Shown: piece by piece, positions 62,024-64,000 of the stretch
Layout: each line of letters starts with the position of its first letter
Position numbering within the stretch: the stretch's first letter is position 1
Assembly (NCBI RefSeq): GCF_028330965.1
Contig: NZ_JAQMUB010000088.1
Location: forward strand, 124,001-188,000
Direction of reading: 5' to 3'
DNA length: 64,000 bases
Source of the DNA: Oscillatoria sp. CS-180
Lineage (GTDB): Bacteria; Cyanobacteriota; Cyanobacteriia; Phormidesmidales; Phormidesmidaceae
Program-made: the position numbers and the translations under genes
Notes under the pieces: generated by a model
Database searches by the model: none
The model's input: the letters and a program-made list of their open reading frames with translations, nothing else
What the model was told of the DNA's origin: nothing

Positions 62024-63298
62024 ATGAACTCTACGAATGTAGAAAGCAAGTCTCCTATGAAATCCCCAGACAATTTTCAACTATCTGAGGTTGCTCTCTC
62101 TCAGATCTTTTGGGAGATTGACATCCAAGTCAAGACAAATCTAAGTAGAGTACTTGCAGCTATGCGGGAGCACAAAGTCGGAAGTCATCATTTCGCTAGT
62201 GTGTCCGGCTATGGGCATGACGACTCAGGAAGAGACGTGTTGGATCACGTCTTTGCCGATGTCATGCAGGCAGAGGCGGCAGCAGTCCGGGTACAGTTTG
62301 TCTCGGGCACTCACGCGATCGCATGTGCGCTGTATGGCGTTTTGCGTCCTCAAGACGAACTGTTAGCCGTAGCAGGCTCACCCTACGACACATTAGAAGA
62401 AGTGATTGGACTTCGGGGTGATCGACAAGGATCTTTGAAGGACTTTGGAATTTCCTACAGAGAGCTTCCCCTCACTATAAACGGAAGCGTGGACTGGGAG
62501 AGCCTGAAAAGCGCTATTCATAGTCACACTCGCATGGTTTTAATCCAGCGATCGTGCGGTTACAGTTGGCGACGCAGCCTCACGATCGCCGATATCGAAC
62601 GCATCGTCCGCATTGTCAAACAGCAGAATCCTGACACGATTTGCTTCGTTGATAACTGCTACGGCGAATTTGTAGAGGAGCGAGAACCCACAGCCGTGGG
62701 CGCTGACCTGATGGCAGGGTCCTTGATTAAGAATCCGGGGGGCACAATTGCGACGACAGGAGGTTATCTCGCCGGGCGAGCAGAATGGGTCGAACAGGCG
62801 CTGTGTCGTTTAACAGCACCGGGAATCGGCGGCAGTGGCGGTTCTAGCCTCAATCAAAACCGACTTTTCTTTCAAGGGTTATTCCTAGCACCACAAATGG
62901 TAGGGGAGGCAATGAAGGGTAATGCTTTGCTGGCCCACACGTTGAGCCAGCTTGGCTATCCTGTCAATCCTCCTGCCGGCGATCGCCAACGCGATGTCAT
63001 CCAAGCCATCAAACTAGGCTCTTCAGAAAAGCTAATTGCCTTCTGTAAAGCGGTTCAACAAAACTCCCCCATTGATTCCTATGTAGAACCGATTCCTGCC
63101 GGAATGCCAGGGTACGAAAGTGAATTAGTGATGGCGGGCGGCACTTTTATTGACGGCAGCACCTCGGAACTATCTGCCGATGGCCCCTTACGCGAACCTT
63201 ATATCGTTTATTGTCAGGGAGGTACTCATTGGACTCATGTGGCGATCGCATTAGACGCTGCCGTCGAAGCAATCAATCTGATTCACGAGAACGTCTAA
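62024..63298 (+). CDS. PLP-dependent lyase of the methionine gamma-lyase-like group (YnbB, 'aluminium resistance')
   Basis: This 424-residue fold-type I PLP enzyme matches a family often named aluminium resistance protein or methionine gamma-lyase-like. Signatures are AAAVRVQFVSGTHAIACALYGVLRPQDELL, the CFVDNCYGEFVE aspartate block and the PLP lysine in GSLIKNPGGTIATTGGYL at about residue 236. The C-terminus has GGTFIDGSTSELSADGP and the closing QGGTHWTH. The reaction in cyanobacteria is not known. The start may be ATG at 62024 or at 62057. Confidence 0.88.
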   Translation: MNSTNVESKSPMKSPDNFQLSEVALSQIFWEIDIQVKTNLSRVLAAMREHKVGSHHFASVSGYGHDDSGRDVLDHVFADVMQAEAAAVRVQFVSGTHAIACALYGVLRPQDELLAVAGSPYDTLEEVIGLRGDRQGSLKDFGISYRELPLTINGSVDWESLKSAIHSHTRMVLIQRSCGYSWRRSLTIADIERIVRIVKQQNPDTICFVDNCYGEFVEEREPTAVGADLMAGSLIKNPGGTIATTGGYLAGRAEWVEQALCRLTAPGIGGSGGSSLNQNRLFFQGLFLAPQMVGEAMKGNALLAHTLSQLGYPVNPPAGDRQRDVIQAIKLGSSEKLIAFCKAVQQNSPIDSYVEPIPAGMPGYESELVMAGGTFIDGSTSELSADGPLREPYIVYCQGGTHWTHVAIALDAAVEAINLIHENV

Positions 63299-63704
63299 TG
63301 GCTAGAGCTGCTAAGAAATGAGTGAATTTCAAGTCCTCAGTTTTGAGTTTTGGAGGACTAATCTATCAGTGCATCCAAAGTTCAAAAAAGCTCAAAGTGG
63401 ATACCTGAATAAATTCCCGCTCTAACCGCTTCTGTCAAAAGCTATGGCCGTTGCCAGTTCCGTTGGGACAAAACGGTGAGCCATCTGCTCGGCACTCGGC
63501 ACTTAGCACTCGGGTGCTCTGGAGTGCACAAACCTAGATAACTAAAGCTACCTCAATTGAGATTTGTAGAAAATTAATAGTTTTCTACCTTCTGTTACTT
63601 AAACAAGTCTGATAATGTAGCAGTGTAAACATTTAAGAAGTTAGCTGCTTTCCATAGAGTGACCCGAGGGTGACTTTTATCTAAAGCGTGATTCTGCTCC
63701 AGGG
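63299..63704. other. Intergenic region with repeat family 1 copy
   Basis: About 400 bases between the PLP lyase and the right-edge gene. The main content is repeat family 1 copy H. The last 150 bases should contain the promoter of the right-edge gene. Confidence 0.45.
63442..63550 (-). repeat. Dispersed repeat family 1, copy H
   Basis: Begins CTATGGCCGTTGCCAGTTCC, contains GTTGGGACAAAACGGTGAGCC and GCACTCGGGTGCTCTGG and ends TAACTAAAGCTA. It includes a short extra CGGCACT duplication in the middle. Confidence 0.7.
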
Positions 63705-63713
63705 ATGGTTGCA

Positions 63714-64000
63714 ATGTCTTTCGGTATTGGTTCTAAAAACGACATAGTTGAGAGCCCAAACCAACACGATGGATGGGTGGCACTTTGGCATCGCTTAACA
63801 TTGCGCTTAGTTTTGGTGCTAGGCGTTGTCGTTTTTCTAACCGCAGTCGGGATTGACTCTCTTCACCAAGCGGCGGCAGCAGATATGCCCAAAGTCAGTA
63901 TCGAGGGGAACCCAGTACCCTCTGCAAAGACGGTCAATCCTTCTTCAGCAGCCAATATCAAGCAGACATCGCGTGCAAGCTATCTCACATTTGACGCTGA
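63714..64000 (+). CDS. Start of an unidentified membrane-anchored protein (cut by the right edge)
   Basis: An open frame runs off the right edge. The product reads MSFGIGSKNDIVESPN, then a hydrophobic signal or anchor helix (LTLRLVLVLGVVVFLTAVGI, about residues 27–47), and then a Ser/Ala/Lys-rich stretch that looks periplasmic. AGGG lies nine bases before this ATG. An in-frame ATG at 63705 lies immediately after the same AGGG, so it is less likely. No family can be recognised from the visible 95 residues. Confidence 0.65.
   Translation, partial: MSFGIGSKNDIVESPNQHDGWVALWHRLTLRLVLVLGVVVFLTAVGIDSLHQAAAADMPKVSIEGNPVPSAKTVNPSSAANIKQTSRASYLTFDA

Noticed and set aside
1-64000. tRNA, rRNA or CRISPR array
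   Set aside because: Intergenic regions were read for T-loop-like and repeat-spacer patterns; none was convincing. A tRNAscan and CRISPR search would confirm.

Overview
The window is chromosomal DNA of a cyanobacterium. The evidence is the repeated HIP1 octamer GCGATCGC across most of it, a pipX–yggS–sepF gene order, homogentisate phytyltransferase, an acyl-lipid desaturase, a plant-type carotenoid oxygenase, a folate/biopterin (FBT) transporter, TPR-CHAT and WD40 proteins, and Uma2 proteins. The genus cannot be fixed from sequence alone. No rRNA, tRNA, CRISPR array, intact transposase or prophage was seen.

Layout. 0–7 kb (minus strand): pipX-yggS-sepF (nitrogen signalling, PLP homeostasis, cell division), der-ecfT-trpE/pabB-like, and a DnaJ-domain protein. 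7–11.7 kb: an ArnT-like glycosyltransferase, a membrane-anchored WD40 protein and a MIF-like tautomerase. 12.1–16.5 kb: an A+T-rich module of a polyprenyl-phosphate glycosyltransferase, a methyltransferase, a large multi-spanning membrane protein with a GT-C-like layout and a four-helix SMR/EamA-type protein. It lies inside a stretch of about 7 kb without HIP1 sites and looks like an acquired surface glycosylation module. 17–21.1 kb: a compact Mrp cation/proton antiporter operon (C-D-E-F-G-A' -B). 21.2–25.2 kb (minus): tocopherol prenyltransferase, DUF2288 protein, plsC-fabD lipid pair and a GNAT acetyltransferase. 25.2–28.9 kb (minus): a FIST sensor next to a GGDEF protein, a DUF1028 protein and a probably frameshifted small gene. 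29.4–31.4 kb: asparagine synthetase. 31.7–42.3 kb (minus): a two-partner secretion locus, tpsB–tpsA–CHAT/TPR–DUF6816-like. 42.6–50.4 kb: two Uma2 proteins, a DUF218 protein, lpdA-trpC, release factor 3 and a small heat-shock protein. 51–64 kb: FBT transporter, carotenoid oxygenase, GST, azlC-azlD, a PAS/GGDEF/EAL protein, a zinc-ribbon Ser/Thr kinase with seven WD40 blades, a delta-9 desaturase, a PLP lyase and the start of an unidentified membrane-anchored protein cut by the right edge.

How they work together. Most of the window is housekeeping. The accessory parts that read as systems are the glycosylation module, the two-partner secretion operon with an exported caspase-like CHAT protein, the reduced Mrp operon and the FIST–GGDEF signalling pair. 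Intergenic DNA carries two families of short dispersed repeats: family 1 (about 100 bp, terminal inverted repeats, eight copies) and family 2 (an A+T-rich element, one copy of it duplicated in tandem), plus one MITE-like element.
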